DNA of 64,000 nucleotides from Kocuria subflava (GTDB lineage: Bacteria > Actinomycetota > Actinomycetes > Actinomycetales > Micrococcaceae), in the NCBI RefSeq assembly GCF_012163155.1, contig NZ_JAAVUN010000001.1:186001-250000 (forward strand). Direction: 5' to 3'. Under the pieces are notes generated by a model that was not told the DNA's origin, did not search any database, and saw only the letters and a program-made list of their open reading frames with translations. The position numbers were made by a program, and so were the translations under genes. Every line of letters begins with the position of its first letter. Position 1 is the first letter of the stretch. Shown here piece after piece: positions 44,550 through 52,020 of this stretch.

Positions 44550-44717
44550 ATGGCCAAGGACAAGGACGTACGTCCCATCATCAAGCTGAAGTCCACCGCG
44601 GGCACCGGGTTCACCTACGTGACGCGTAAGAACCGCCGGAACAACCCGGATCGCATCGTCCTCAAGAAGTACGATCCCGTGATCCGTAAGCACGTCGATT
44701 TCCGTGAGGAGCGCTGA
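44550..44717 (+). CDS. rpmG: 50S ribosomal protein L33 (cysteine-free form)
   Basis: This 55-residue protein ([20 protein letters not shown]..., [19 protein letters not shown]) lacks all four zinc-ligand Cys of C+ L33. It is the paralogue typically used when zinc is scarce. It starts one base after the rpmB stop with GAGGGGAGAAG upstream inside rpmB. Confidence 0.95.
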   Translation: MAKDKDVRPIIKLKSTAGTGFTYVTRKNRRNNPDRIVLKKYDPVIRKHVDFREER

Positions 44718-44720
44718 GTA

Positions 44721-45026
44721 ATGGCTAAGAAGTCCAAGATCGCCAAGAACGAGCAGCGCAAGGTCATCGTGGCTCGCTACGCTGCCAAGCGCGCTGAGCT
44801 GAAGAAGACCCTGGTTGACGAGAACGCCTCCCCGGAGGACCGTGAAGCCGCACGTCTGGGCCTGCAGAAGCTGCCCCGCGACGCTTCCCCCGCTCGTGTT
44901 CGCAACCGCGACCAGATTGATGGCCGCCCCCGTGGCACCTTCCAGAAGTTCGGAATCTCCCGAGTTCGCTTCCGCGAAATGGCGCACCGGGGCGAATTGC
45001 CGGGAATCACCAAGTCCAGCTGGTAA
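44721..45026 (+). CDS. rpsN: 30S ribosomal protein S14 (long, cysteine-free form)
   Basis: This 101-residue S14 of the long C- type has [22 protein letters not shown] at the start and [33 protein letters not shown] at the end. There is no CxxC zinc motif. It follows rpmG by 3 bases. The three cysteine-poor proteins together form the alternative ribosomal set seen in Zur regulons of related bacteria. Confidence 0.95.
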   Translation: MAKKSKIAKNEQRKVIVARYAAKRAELKKTLVDENASPEDREAARLGLQKLPRDASPARVRNRDQIDGRPRGTFQKFGISRVRFREMAHRGELPGITKSSW

Positions 45027-45092
45027 TTTCCCCCTGTAGTGGGTTCTCACTAGGAGCCCCGATACAGACCCGACGTCCAGGAGGACATCAAC

Positions 45093-45377
45093 ATGGCTAA
45101 GAACCGCAGCGAGATCGTGGCCGAGGTTGCCGAGAAGGCCGGCACCACCCAGGCACAGGTCAACAGCGTGCTGGACGCACTGTTCCAGTCTCTGGAGACC
45201 TCCGTGGCCAACGGTGAGAAGGTCACCATCCCCGGCTGGCTGTCCGTGGAGCGCACCGAGCGCAAAGCACGCACCGGCCGCAACCCCCAGACCGGCGAGA
45301 CCATCAACATCCCGGCCGGTCACAGCGTCAAGCTCTCCGCTGGTTCCAAGCTGAAGGCTGCTGCCTCCGGCAAGTGA
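45093..45377 (+). CDS. hup: HU-family DNA-binding protein
   Basis: This 94-residue HU protein has the helical dimerisation part RSEIVAEVAEKAGTTQAQVNSVLDALF, the saddle strand GEKVTIPGWLSVERTERKAR and the DNA-wrapping arm GRNPQTGETINIPAGHSVKLSAG, including the intercalating Pro. It lacks the long Lys/Ala tail of mycobacterial HupB. CAGGAGGA precedes ATG 45093. It follows rpsN by 66 bp and ends at a strong terminator. Confidence 0.95.
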   Translation: MAKNRSEIVAEVAEKAGTTQAQVNSVLDALFQSLETSVANGEKVTIPGWLSVERTERKARTGRNPQTGETINIPAGHSVKLSAGSKLKAAASGK

Positions 45378-45412
45378 TCGAACAGGTCACGGTTGCTGAC
45401 CGTTGACCATCA

Positions 45413-45454
45413 ACGAGCGGTGACATCCCATCCGGGATGTCACCGCTCGTTTTT
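45413..45454 (+). terminator. Rho-independent terminator after hup
   Basis: A perfect 17-bp stem (45413-45429 with 45434-45450), ATCC loop and T-tract follow the HU gene by 35 bp. It is the most classical terminator in the window. Confidence 0.92.
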
Positions 45455-45501
45455 CATCTCCCGGGTGATGGCCGCCTGCCCCTGCCCCTGCTCCGTGTGC
45501 A

Positions 45502-45581
45502 GTTGCGCCAGGTCTGTATTCGGTTGCGCCACGTGGGGGCCGGATCAGTGGTTGAGACCGAACCCACAGGTGGCGCAACCG
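45502..45581. promoter_or_regulatory. Inverted and direct repeats of GTTGCGCCA before the copper operon
   Basis: CGGTTGCGCCAC (45521-45532) is exactly complementary to GTGGCGCAACCG (45570-45581), 12 bp with a 37-base spacer. A third copy, GTTGCGCCA, is at 45502-45510. They lie about 70 bp upstream of a CATAAT hexamer (45653-45658) and 145 bp upstream of the first gene, and may be operator sites for the operon. Confidence 0.45.
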
Positions 45582-45725
45582 CGCTCAGGTCCCAGGGGGC
45601 GTGAGCTGCGGCGCAGGTTGCCACCACCGGGATCCCGGTTTGACGGCGGCGGCATAATGGAGGGGTTCTCACCCTGATCACGGGTGAGATGTGCTTGATG
45701 CGATCTTCAAGGAGAGGGGCAGTCC

Positions 45726-46508
45726 ATGACACCGCGTGCGCTGCGCCTGATCCGGGGGTGGGCAGCCGCCTTTGTGGCCACCACTCTTGCCGTTCTGGCC
45801 CACGTGGCCGCCGGCGGGCAGTGGCCGTCCGTGATGTTGTACGTACTGTGCGTGGCGCTGGCCGCGCCGGTGTGCATGGTTCTGGCAGGACTGGGCACCC
45901 GGGACTCTGACCCCGGCCGCACGGCCCGTGCTGATCGCAGCGGTCTTTCCCGAGCGGTCCGCGGTGGCCGAAAGCACTTCTCGGGTCTGGCAGGGATGGC
46001 CGGACTGGGCCTGGCCGTGCTGGGCTCACAAACCCTGTTCCACGTTCTGCTGTCCTTGGCCGGCGGTTACGTCTCCACCACCGACCACACCGGTCACGCC
46101 GCCCACACGGCGGGCGCTGTGGGCACTCAGACCGTGGCGGCGTCTGCGCAGCTGGTTTTGGAACCGGTGACTTCCGTGTCCGGACACGCCGCCCACATGG
46201 CTCACGGAGTCGATGGTGTGAGTGCCGCTCAGGGTGTTCTGGCTGGTGGTCACACCATGCTGCTTCTGCACCTGGTGGCTGCGGCTGTGGCCTTTGTGGT
46301 GCTGCGCTACGGCGAGCTCGGCGTGCTCAAGGCCGTGGCCACCCTCCTGGTCCGGGCGGTGCGCCTGGCGGTGGCCGTTGCCATGCCGTGGGTCTCCGTT
46401 CGTCCGTGGCAACCGGGCTATCTTCAACCGCTTCCCGCCCGGGTTCTGATCTGGGCCCGTGGCTCTCTGCAATACCGGGGTCCTCCGCAGGCTGCTGTCC
46501 TGGCCTGA
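45726..46508 (+). CDS. His-rich membrane protein heading the copper operon
   Basis: This 260-residue protein has about four to five membrane segments. Its predicted extracytoplasmic loops are rich in His: TTDHTGHAAHTAG and SGHAAHMAHGVD, with a further GGHTMLLLH at the next helix. That fits a metal-handling membrane protein, and similar genes often sit before copC in actinobacteria. The C-terminus is basic. I do not recognise a named family. AAGGAGAGG precedes ATG 45726. Confidence 0.7.
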   Translation: MTPRALRLIRGWAAAFVATTLAVLAHVAAGGQWPSVMLYVLCVALAAPVCMVLAGLGTRDSDPGRTARADRSGLSRAVRGGRKHFSGLAGMAGLGLAVLGSQTLFHVLLSLAGGYVSTTDHTGHAAHTAGAVGTQTVAASAQLVLEPVTSVSGHAAHMAHGVDGVSAAQGVLAGGHTMLLLHLVAAAVAFVVLRYGELGVLKAVATLLVRAVRLAVAVAMPWVSVRPWQPGYLQPLPARVLIWARGSLQYRGPPQAAVLA

Positions 46509-46648
46509 CAGTTCCACCCCGCGGTACACACGTCCGTGAATTTTTGGCGAGCGTGCGCTGGTGGGCGCAAGCGTGGGCCAGGCAGCGCATCTGCACCGAC
46601 CCCACAGAGATCACCCCGGACAGGGGTGCGCCATCAGAGAGAAGCCTC

Positions 46649-47320
46649 ATGACTTTGAAACCCCGCTACAACCACGCAGACCACTCGTTTGAACTCGAAC
46701 CGCAGGGGCGTCGTCGTCTCCGATCGAGGATCACAGGGGTGGCAGCGGCCGTGGGAACAGCGGCGCTGGTGGCCCTTCCGGGCCCGGTGTGGGCGCATGA
46801 CACGTTGGTGTCCTCCAACCCGGGCGACGGTGCCCGGGCCACTGAAGCACCCGATGAGGTCGAGATGACGTTCTCGGCCGATCTGCTGGACGTGGGAACA
46901 CAAGTGCGTGTGACTGACGCCCAGGGTGCAGACGTCACCGACGGCGAACCACAGGTGTCCGGAACCGCGGTCACCCAGAACGTCACCCCCTCGGAGCAAA
47001 CGGATGACACCTACACCGTGGTGTGGCGTGTGGTCTCCTCCGACGGGCACCCCATTGAAGGCACGTTCAGCTACGACGTCGGTGAGGGGGCTGCCGCTGA
47101 CCAGACCAGCGCCGGCTCGCCTGCACCCGACACGGCAGAGCCCACCACCGCCGGGGAGGCAACAGGGGAGACCCTGTCCACCCCTGCGGCCACGGAGGCC
47201 GGTGACGACGCCGGTGCCCCGGTCTTGCTCTACGCCGTGGGTGGCGCGGTCCTTGCCTTGCTGGTGCTGGGGGCAGTGGTCCTGGTTCGTCGGATCGGTA
47301 GAAACGACTCCGATCGCTGA
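46649..47320 (+). CDS. copC: CopC/YcnJ-type copper resistance protein, membrane anchored
   Basis: This 223-residue protein has a basic start and signal peptide ending VWA, so the mature protein begins with His50, the N-terminal copper ligand of CopC. The domain runs AHDTLVSSNPGDGARATEAPDEVEMTFS to SSDGHPIEGTFSYDV (second copper His). An acidic Thr/Ala/Glu linker then leads to a C-terminal transmembrane helix (VLLYAVGGAVLALLVLGAVVLV) and basic tail. It should bind Cu(II) outside the membrane and pass it on. GAGAAG precedes ATG 46649. Confidence 0.9.
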   Translation: MTLKPRYNHADHSFELEPQGRRRLRSRITGVAAAVGTAALVALPGPVWAHDTLVSSNPGDGARATEAPDEVEMTFSADLLDVGTQVRVTDAQGADVTDGEPQVSGTAVTQNVTPSEQTDDTYTVVWRVVSSDGHPIEGTFSYDVGEGAAADQTSAGSPAPDTAEPTTAGEATGETLSTPAATEAGDDAGAPVLLYAVGGAVLALLVLGAVVLVRRIGRNDSDR

Positions 47321-47372
47321 GCCCACCCGAAGATTCGGATGAGCCCGGTACGAGCTTGAAAAGAGAACAACC

Positions 47373-48083
47373 ATGAACACGATCACTTCGAACCGATCCG
47401 CACGATTCGCCCTGGCCACAGCAGCGGTGGGGGTCCTTGGCCTCAGCGGCTGTGCCGCCGGTGGCGGTGACGGTGAGTCCACAGCGGCTGCCACGGAGAC
47501 ATCCGCTGCAACCGCCGCGGCCACTGACACCGGCGCCGCCACGGATGGTGCGCAGCAGATGCTCACCGTGCAGGATCCGTGGATGAAGGCAGCTGATTCC
47601 GGGATGACGGCGGTCTTTGGCACCCTGACCAACGACGGTGACTCTGCCGTCACCCTCAGTGGGGCCGAGGCCACCGGGATCGCGGAGTCCGCGGAACTGC
47701 ACGAGACCGTGATGGGTGAATCCACGGGTTCAACCGTCATGCAGGAGATGACCGACCCCCTGGTGATTGAGCCAGGTGAGTCGGTGACGTTGGAACCCGG
47801 TGCCGATCACATCATGCTGATGGATCTGACCTGTGCTCCCATGGCAGGGCAGAACCTGAACATCCAGTTGGCCTACGCCCATGGTGAGGATGGTGAGAAC
47901 CAGACGGTGAAGGTTCCCGTGCGGGATTACCAGGGTGCCCAGGAGGAGTACTCGCATGAGGGTGGCGGGTCCACCATGTCACCCTCGGAGATGCCCTCCC
48001 ACATGGCTTCTGCCATGCCCAGCATGGGAGCCATGCACTCTGACCAGGATGATGAGCTGCCGATGTGTCAGGAGTCCCAGTGA
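47373..48083 (+). CDS. PCu(A)C-type copper chaperone lipoprotein
   Basis: This 236-residue lipoprotein (lipobox GLSGC, Cys27) has a low-complexity linker and a PCu(A)C domain. The domain has VQDPWMKAADSGMTAVFGTLTN and the copper-ligand pattern: His/Met in AELHETVM, a further Met, and the HxM pair in GADHIMLMDL. The tail carries extra Met and His (HMASAMPSMGAMH), suggesting more Cu(I) sites. It probably delivers copper toward cytochrome oxidase assembly, in line with CopD-CtaG encoded downstream. Its stop overlaps the GTG of the DyP gene. Confidence 0.9.
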   Translation: MNTITSNRSARFALATAAVGVLGLSGCAAGGGDGESTAAATETSAATAAATDTGAATDGAQQMLTVQDPWMKAADSGMTAVFGTLTNDGDSAVTLSGAEATGIAESAELHETVMGESTGSTVMQEMTDPLVIEPGESVTLEPGADHIMLMDLTCAPMAGQNLNIQLAYAHGEDGENQTVKVPVRDYQGAQEEYSHEGGGSTMSPSEMPSHMASAMPSMGAMHSDQDDELPMCQESQ

Positions 48084-49582
48084 CTTCTGAGCATGATTCG
48101 GCCACTCCGGTTGCCTCGGGCGGGTCTCACCACGGTGAGTCCCCGTCCGAGGCCCCCGAAGGTGGCCTGAACCAGCGGCCGGTGGCAGCGGAACAGGATT
48201 CCGCTGCCACCGGCAGTGCCGGTGGATCTTCAGGATTCAGCAGACGCGGTGTGTTGATCGCCGGAGGAACCGCCGGTGTGGGTGCTGCCGCGGGGCTGGG
48301 GGTGGCTGCTGCGCAGCGATCCGGGTTGTTGGGTGCAGCTGGATCCTCTGACCGTGAGGATTCCGGGACGGCGACTGAACCGGCACGGACGGAAGCTGTG
48401 GGGGCCCGCTCGGAAGCGTTCTACGGACCACGCCAAGCTGGGATCGACACCATGCCACAGTCGTTCGCGACCTTCTTGGCCGTGGACCAGGCCGAAGGCA
48501 CCGAACGGGAAACCATTCGCCGGATGATGCGCGTGCTCACCCAGGATGCAGCGGCCCTCACGGGTGGTGACGCCCCCATCAACGACCAGGAACCGGAGCT
48601 GGCACTGAACCCGTCCCGGTTGACGGTGACCTTTGGCTTTGGTGCCCGCATCCTGAACCTGGTGGCACCTGAGCGGGCACCGGAATGGTTGCGGCCACTG
48701 CCCGCCTTCGGCATCGACCAACTCGAGGACCGATGGAACGACGGGGACCTCCTGATCCAAGTGTGCTGCGAGGACACCGTGAGCCTGGCGCACGCCCAGC
48801 GGGTGCTGCTCAAGAACCTCCGGTCATTCGGCACCGTGCGGTGGGTGCAGAACGGGTTCCGCTCCGTCCCCGGCGCTGAAGCAGCCGATCCGCCCAGCAT
48901 GCGTAATCTGTTCGGCCAGGTGGACGGCACCGTGGACACCCAGCCGGACACCCCGGAACACGAGCAGATCGTGTGGGGCGTGGGGGAGCAGGCGTTCCAG
49001 CCCTGGATCCAGGACGGTACCTCTCTGGTGCTGCGCCGTATCCACATGAATCTGGACACCTGGGACGAGGCTGATCGCCCGGCACGCGAGGATTCCGTGG
49101 GCAGAACCCTGGACACGGGTGCGCCTTTGACGGGAACTGCCGAGCGTGATGAACCCGATTTCGAGGCCGTTGGCCCCCTGGGGTTCAAAATCATTCCGGA
49201 CTACTCCCACATTCGCCGTTCCCGCCACCCGGATGACCGGGTCAGGATCCACCGGCGGCCCTACAACTACGACGTCCCCGTCATGGATGCCAGTGGTTTT
49301 GCCTCCGCGGGATCCAGTTCCGGTGGGGTGAGCGACTCCGGGCTGCTGTTCGCCTCCTATCAGGCGGACGTGGACCAACAGTTCGTCCCCATTCAACAGC
49401 GCCTGGATGACCTGGACATGCTCAATGTCTGGACCGTGCCGGTGGGATCCGCAGTGTTTGCGATTCCACCTGGCTGCCAGAAGGGCGGTTTTGTGGGGGA
49501 CGTGTTGTTCAACGACGACGACGCCGCACGTGACGTTGATGCGCGTGATGGCCAAACCGCTGATGCAGAAGGTGGAGCATGA
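48080..49582 (+). CDS. TAT-exported Dyp-type heme peroxidase (EfeB-like)
   Basis: This 500-residue protein has a long polar N-terminus, a twin-arginine signal (SRRGVLIAGG, Arg55-Arg56, then an Ala/Gly-rich hydrophobic core), and the DyP fold with the GxxDG motif in LFGQVDGTVD (about 280). The heme-binding His region is YSHIRRSRHPDDRVRIHRRPYNYD. GTG 48080 forms a GTGA overlap with the previous stop. The family oxidises dyes or phenolics with H2O2, and EfeB relatives accompany iron uptake; here it is embedded in a copper operon, with no EfeU or EfeO. Confidence 0.88.
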   Translation: MTSEHDSATPVASGGSHHGESPSEAPEGGLNQRPVAAEQDSAATGSAGGSSGFSRRGVLIAGGTAGVGAAAGLGVAAAQRSGLLGAAGSSDREDSGTATEPARTEAVGARSEAFYGPRQAGIDTMPQSFATFLAVDQAEGTERETIRRMMRVLTQDAAALTGGDAPINDQEPELALNPSRLTVTFGFGARILNLVAPERAPEWLRPLPAFGIDQLEDRWNDGDLLIQVCCEDTVSLAHAQRVLLKNLRSFGTVRWVQNGFRSVPGAEAADPPSMRNLFGQVDGTVDTQPDTPEHEQIVWGVGEQAFQPWIQDGTSLVLRRIHMNLDTWDEADRPAREDSVGRTLDTGAPLTGTAERDEPDFEAVGPLGFKIIPDYSHIRRSRHPDDRVRIHRRPYNYDVPVMDASGFASAGSSSGGVSDSGLLFASYQADVDQQFVPIQQRLDDLDMLNVWTVPVGSAVFAIPPGCQKGGFVGDVLFNDDDAARDVDARDGQTADAEGGA

Positions 49583-51780
49583 GTTCGAGTACCAGGGCAC
49601 GCAGTGACGCTTCCGTGGATCGCTCCGACCAGAAACAGGGGCCGAAACCGAACGATCATTCGGTCTCGGTCGCCGGAATCTCCGTGTGGTGGTTGGCTGC
49701 TCCCGCTGTGCTCACGCTTCTGGCTCTGGCCGCAGCCCTGTCCTTCTCCGGGGCCGCGGCGCCCCAGCAGGTGGCTGACCCCGGTGCATTGGTCCGCTGG
49801 GGCCTGCCCCTGAGTGAAACGGTGCGCAACGTGGCACTGATTTCCACGATCGGTGCCCTTCTGGTGGCTGTGGGCGTGGTGCCCAACACTGTCCAGACCC
49901 GTGGACGGGGCAAGAATCGCAAGGACGAACCGGCTGAGGAACACCCTCTGTTCAGCAGAGTCTTGCAGTTGGCAGGGGGCAGCGCGGTGGTGTGGACCGT
50001 GGCAGCCGCCGTGGTGACGGTGTTCACCTACGCAGAGGTCTCCGGGGTTCGGCTGAGCCCGAGTACCGCCTACACCCAACAGCTGATCAGCTTTCTCACG
50101 GAGATCCCCACCGGGCAGGCCCTTGGCGTGGGTGTGGTGGTGGCCGCGGTGGTGACCACCCTGGTGTTCGGTGTCCGCTCACTGTTGGGTCTTTTGTTGA
50201 CCACAGCACTGGCCTGCATCGCCCTGGTGACCATGGCCCTCAATGGGCACTCAGCCGGAGGCGATGACCACATGGGTGCCGTCAACTCCCTGGGCCTGCA
50301 CCTGCTGGGGGTGTGCGCCTGGATGGGGGGCCTGATCGCTCTGGCTTGGATCTCGCCGCAGTTGGCACGGGATCGCACCACGGCCAGACTGCCGATCGGA
50401 ACACGCGCCCGCCGGGATTCGGACACCGATCACGCGGCCCGTGGGCGCAAGGTCCCGTTGGAAGCCGTGGTGCTCAGCCGGTTCTCCCACCTGGCGCTGT
50501 GGAGCTTTGTGCTGGTGCTGGCCTCCGGGGTGATCAATGCCGCGGTGCGCATCGGGACCTTGGCGCAACTGGGCAGTGCGTATGGGACGCTCGTCGTCGT
50601 GAAACTGGTGTTGACCCTGGCACTGGGGGTGGCCGGGTACGTCCACCGGCGGGCCGTGATCCCGGCGTTGATCGCGCAGCGGATGAGCGGCCGCCGTGCG
50701 GTGTGGCAGATCATCCTGGGCGAGCTCTTGTTGATGGGTGCCCTGGTGGGGGTGGCCGTTGCGTTGGGCAACTCGGCCCCGCCGGTTCCGGAGGATCTGG
50801 CCCCAGATGCCACCCCGGCGCGCATTTTGACCTTCTACGACCTTCCCCCCGAGCCCACATGGGCCAATGCGATCACCCAGTGGCGCCCGGACTGGCTGTG
50901 GGTTGCCATCATCGCGCTGTTCGGCATCAGCTACGGGTGGGCCATGTTCAAGGTGGTCCGCACCGGTGGCAAGTGGTCCGTCTTGCGGGCCGTGTCCTGG
51001 TACATCGGACTCATCCTGCTGTTCCTGGCCACCTCCGGGCCCGTGGCCGTCTACGCCCGGGTGCTGTTCAGCTGGCACATGGTGGAACACATGTCCCTGA
51101 CTATGATCATCCCCGTGTTCATGGTCCTGGGCTCGCCCGTGACACTGCTGCTGCGCGCCCTGGAACCACGCCAGGACGGCACCCGCGGCCCGCGCGAGTG
51201 GATCCTGCGTCTGGTGCACTCCACCTGGGGCAAGATCGTGACTCATCCGATTTTTGCGGCCGTGAACTTTGCGGGGTCGATCGTGCTGTTCTACTTCACG
51301 CCATTGCTGGGATTCACGCTGCGCACGCACGTGGGCCACGAGTTCATGATGGCCCACTTCCTGTTCACCGGGTACATGTTCGCCCTGGTGCTGGTGGGTC
51401 AGGACCCCATCCCCAAGCGTCCGGCCTACTTCATGCGCTTGATCATGCTGATCGCGACCATGGTCTACCACGCCTTTGTGGGGGTGGCCATCATGGGCAT
51501 GGACTGGCTGCTGGAAGCCTCCTGGTTCGGCAACATGGGTCATGACTGGGGCATCACCGCCATTGCGGACCAGCAGCGTGGTGGCGCCCTGATGTGGGGC
51601 ATCGGCGAACTGCCCACCGCCATCCTGGCCGTGGTGGTCATGGTCCAGTGGGCCATTGCCGGCAACCGGGAGAACCGCCGTGTGGACCGGGAAGCAGACC
51701 GCACCGATGGCGCCGAATTGAAGGCCTACAACGACATGATGGAACGCTTGGCGGAAGAAGATGCCAGAACCGGGCGCTGA
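49579..51780 (+). CDS. CopD-CtaG fusion membrane protein
   Basis: This 733-residue polytopic protein has two parts. The N-terminal part (about 30-390) carries CopD-like helices, with NGHSAGGDDHMGAVNSLGLHLLGVCAWMGGL (His/Met-rich helix) and FSHLALWSFVLVLASGVINA. The C-terminal part (about 420-715) is a caa3-type cytochrome oxidase assembly CtaG domain: FSWHMVEHMSLTMIIPVF, GHEFMMAHFLFTGYMF and YHAFVGVAIM. It would import copper and hand it to oxidase assembly. The ATG at 49579 overlaps the DyP stop by 4 bases. This fusion is common in actinobacteria. Confidence 0.9.
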   Translation: MSSSTRARSDASVDRSDQKQGPKPNDHSVSVAGISVWWLAAPAVLTLLALAAALSFSGAAAPQQVADPGALVRWGLPLSETVRNVALISTIGALLVAVGVVPNTVQTRGRGKNRKDEPAEEHPLFSRVLQLAGGSAVVWTVAAAVVTVFTYAEVSGVRLSPSTAYTQQLISFLTEIPTGQALGVGVVVAAVVTTLVFGVRSLLGLLLTTALACIALVTMALNGHSAGGDDHMGAVNSLGLHLLGVCAWMGGLIALAWISPQLARDRTTARLPIGTRARRDSDTDHAARGRKVPLEAVVLSRFSHLALWSFVLVLASGVINAAVRIGTLAQLGSAYGTLVVVKLVLTLALGVAGYVHRRAVIPALIAQRMSGRRAVWQIILGELLLMGALVGVAVALGNSAPPVPEDLAPDATPARILTFYDLPPEPTWANAITQWRPDWLWVAIIALFGISYGWAMFKVVRTGGKWSVLRAVSWYIGLILLFLATSGPVAVYARVLFSWHMVEHMSLTMIIPVFMVLGSPVTLLLRALEPRQDGTRGPREWILRLVHSTWGKIVTHPIFAAVNFAGSIVLFYFTPLLGFTLRTHVGHEFMMAHFLFTGYMFALVLVGQDPIPKRPAYFMRLIMLIATMVYHAFVGVAIMGMDWLLEASWFGNMGHDWGITAIADQQRGGALMWGIGELPTAILAVVVMVQWAIAGNRENRRVDREADRTDGAELKAYNDMMERLAEEDARTGR

Positions 51781-51850
51781 GCCGGTTGAGACGCCGAAAC
51801 CAGGCGCAGAGTCGGAATAGTTGACCCGCCTGGCGCTGTTGAGCCCATCA

Positions 51851-51998
51851 GTTGCAGTACCAGCCGTCAGTTGCAGTACCAGCCGTCAGTTGCAGTACCA
51901 GCCGTCAGTTGCAGTACCAGCCGTCAGTTGCAGTACCAGCCGTCAGTTGCAGTACCAGCCGTCAGTTGCAGTACCAGCCGTCAGTTGCAGTACCAGCC
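51851..51998. repeat. 19-bp tandem repeat, 8 copies (VNTR)
   Basis: Seven exact copies of a 19-bp unit, GTTGCAGTACCAGCCGTCA, run head to tail from 51851 to 51983, and an eighth copy keeps its first 15 bases (51984-51998). The array ends 22 bp before the ATG of the thioredoxin-NHL gene, just ahead of its AAAGGG site, so it occupies the promoter/leader position. All plus-strand frames through it are open. It is likely to vary in copy number between strains. Confidence 0.95.
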
Positions 51999-52020
51999 AC
52001 CAAGATCGAAAGGGATCACC

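Noticed and set aside
51851-51998. Tandem repeats as a CRISPR array
   Set aside because: The units are head-to-tail without spacers and no cas genes are present.
51852-52020. Repeat-encoded peptide (QYQPSVAVPAVSCSTSRQL type) as N-terminus of the NHL protein
   Set aside because: The 19-bp unit leaves every frame open by chance, and a ribosome site and family-like start follow at 52021.
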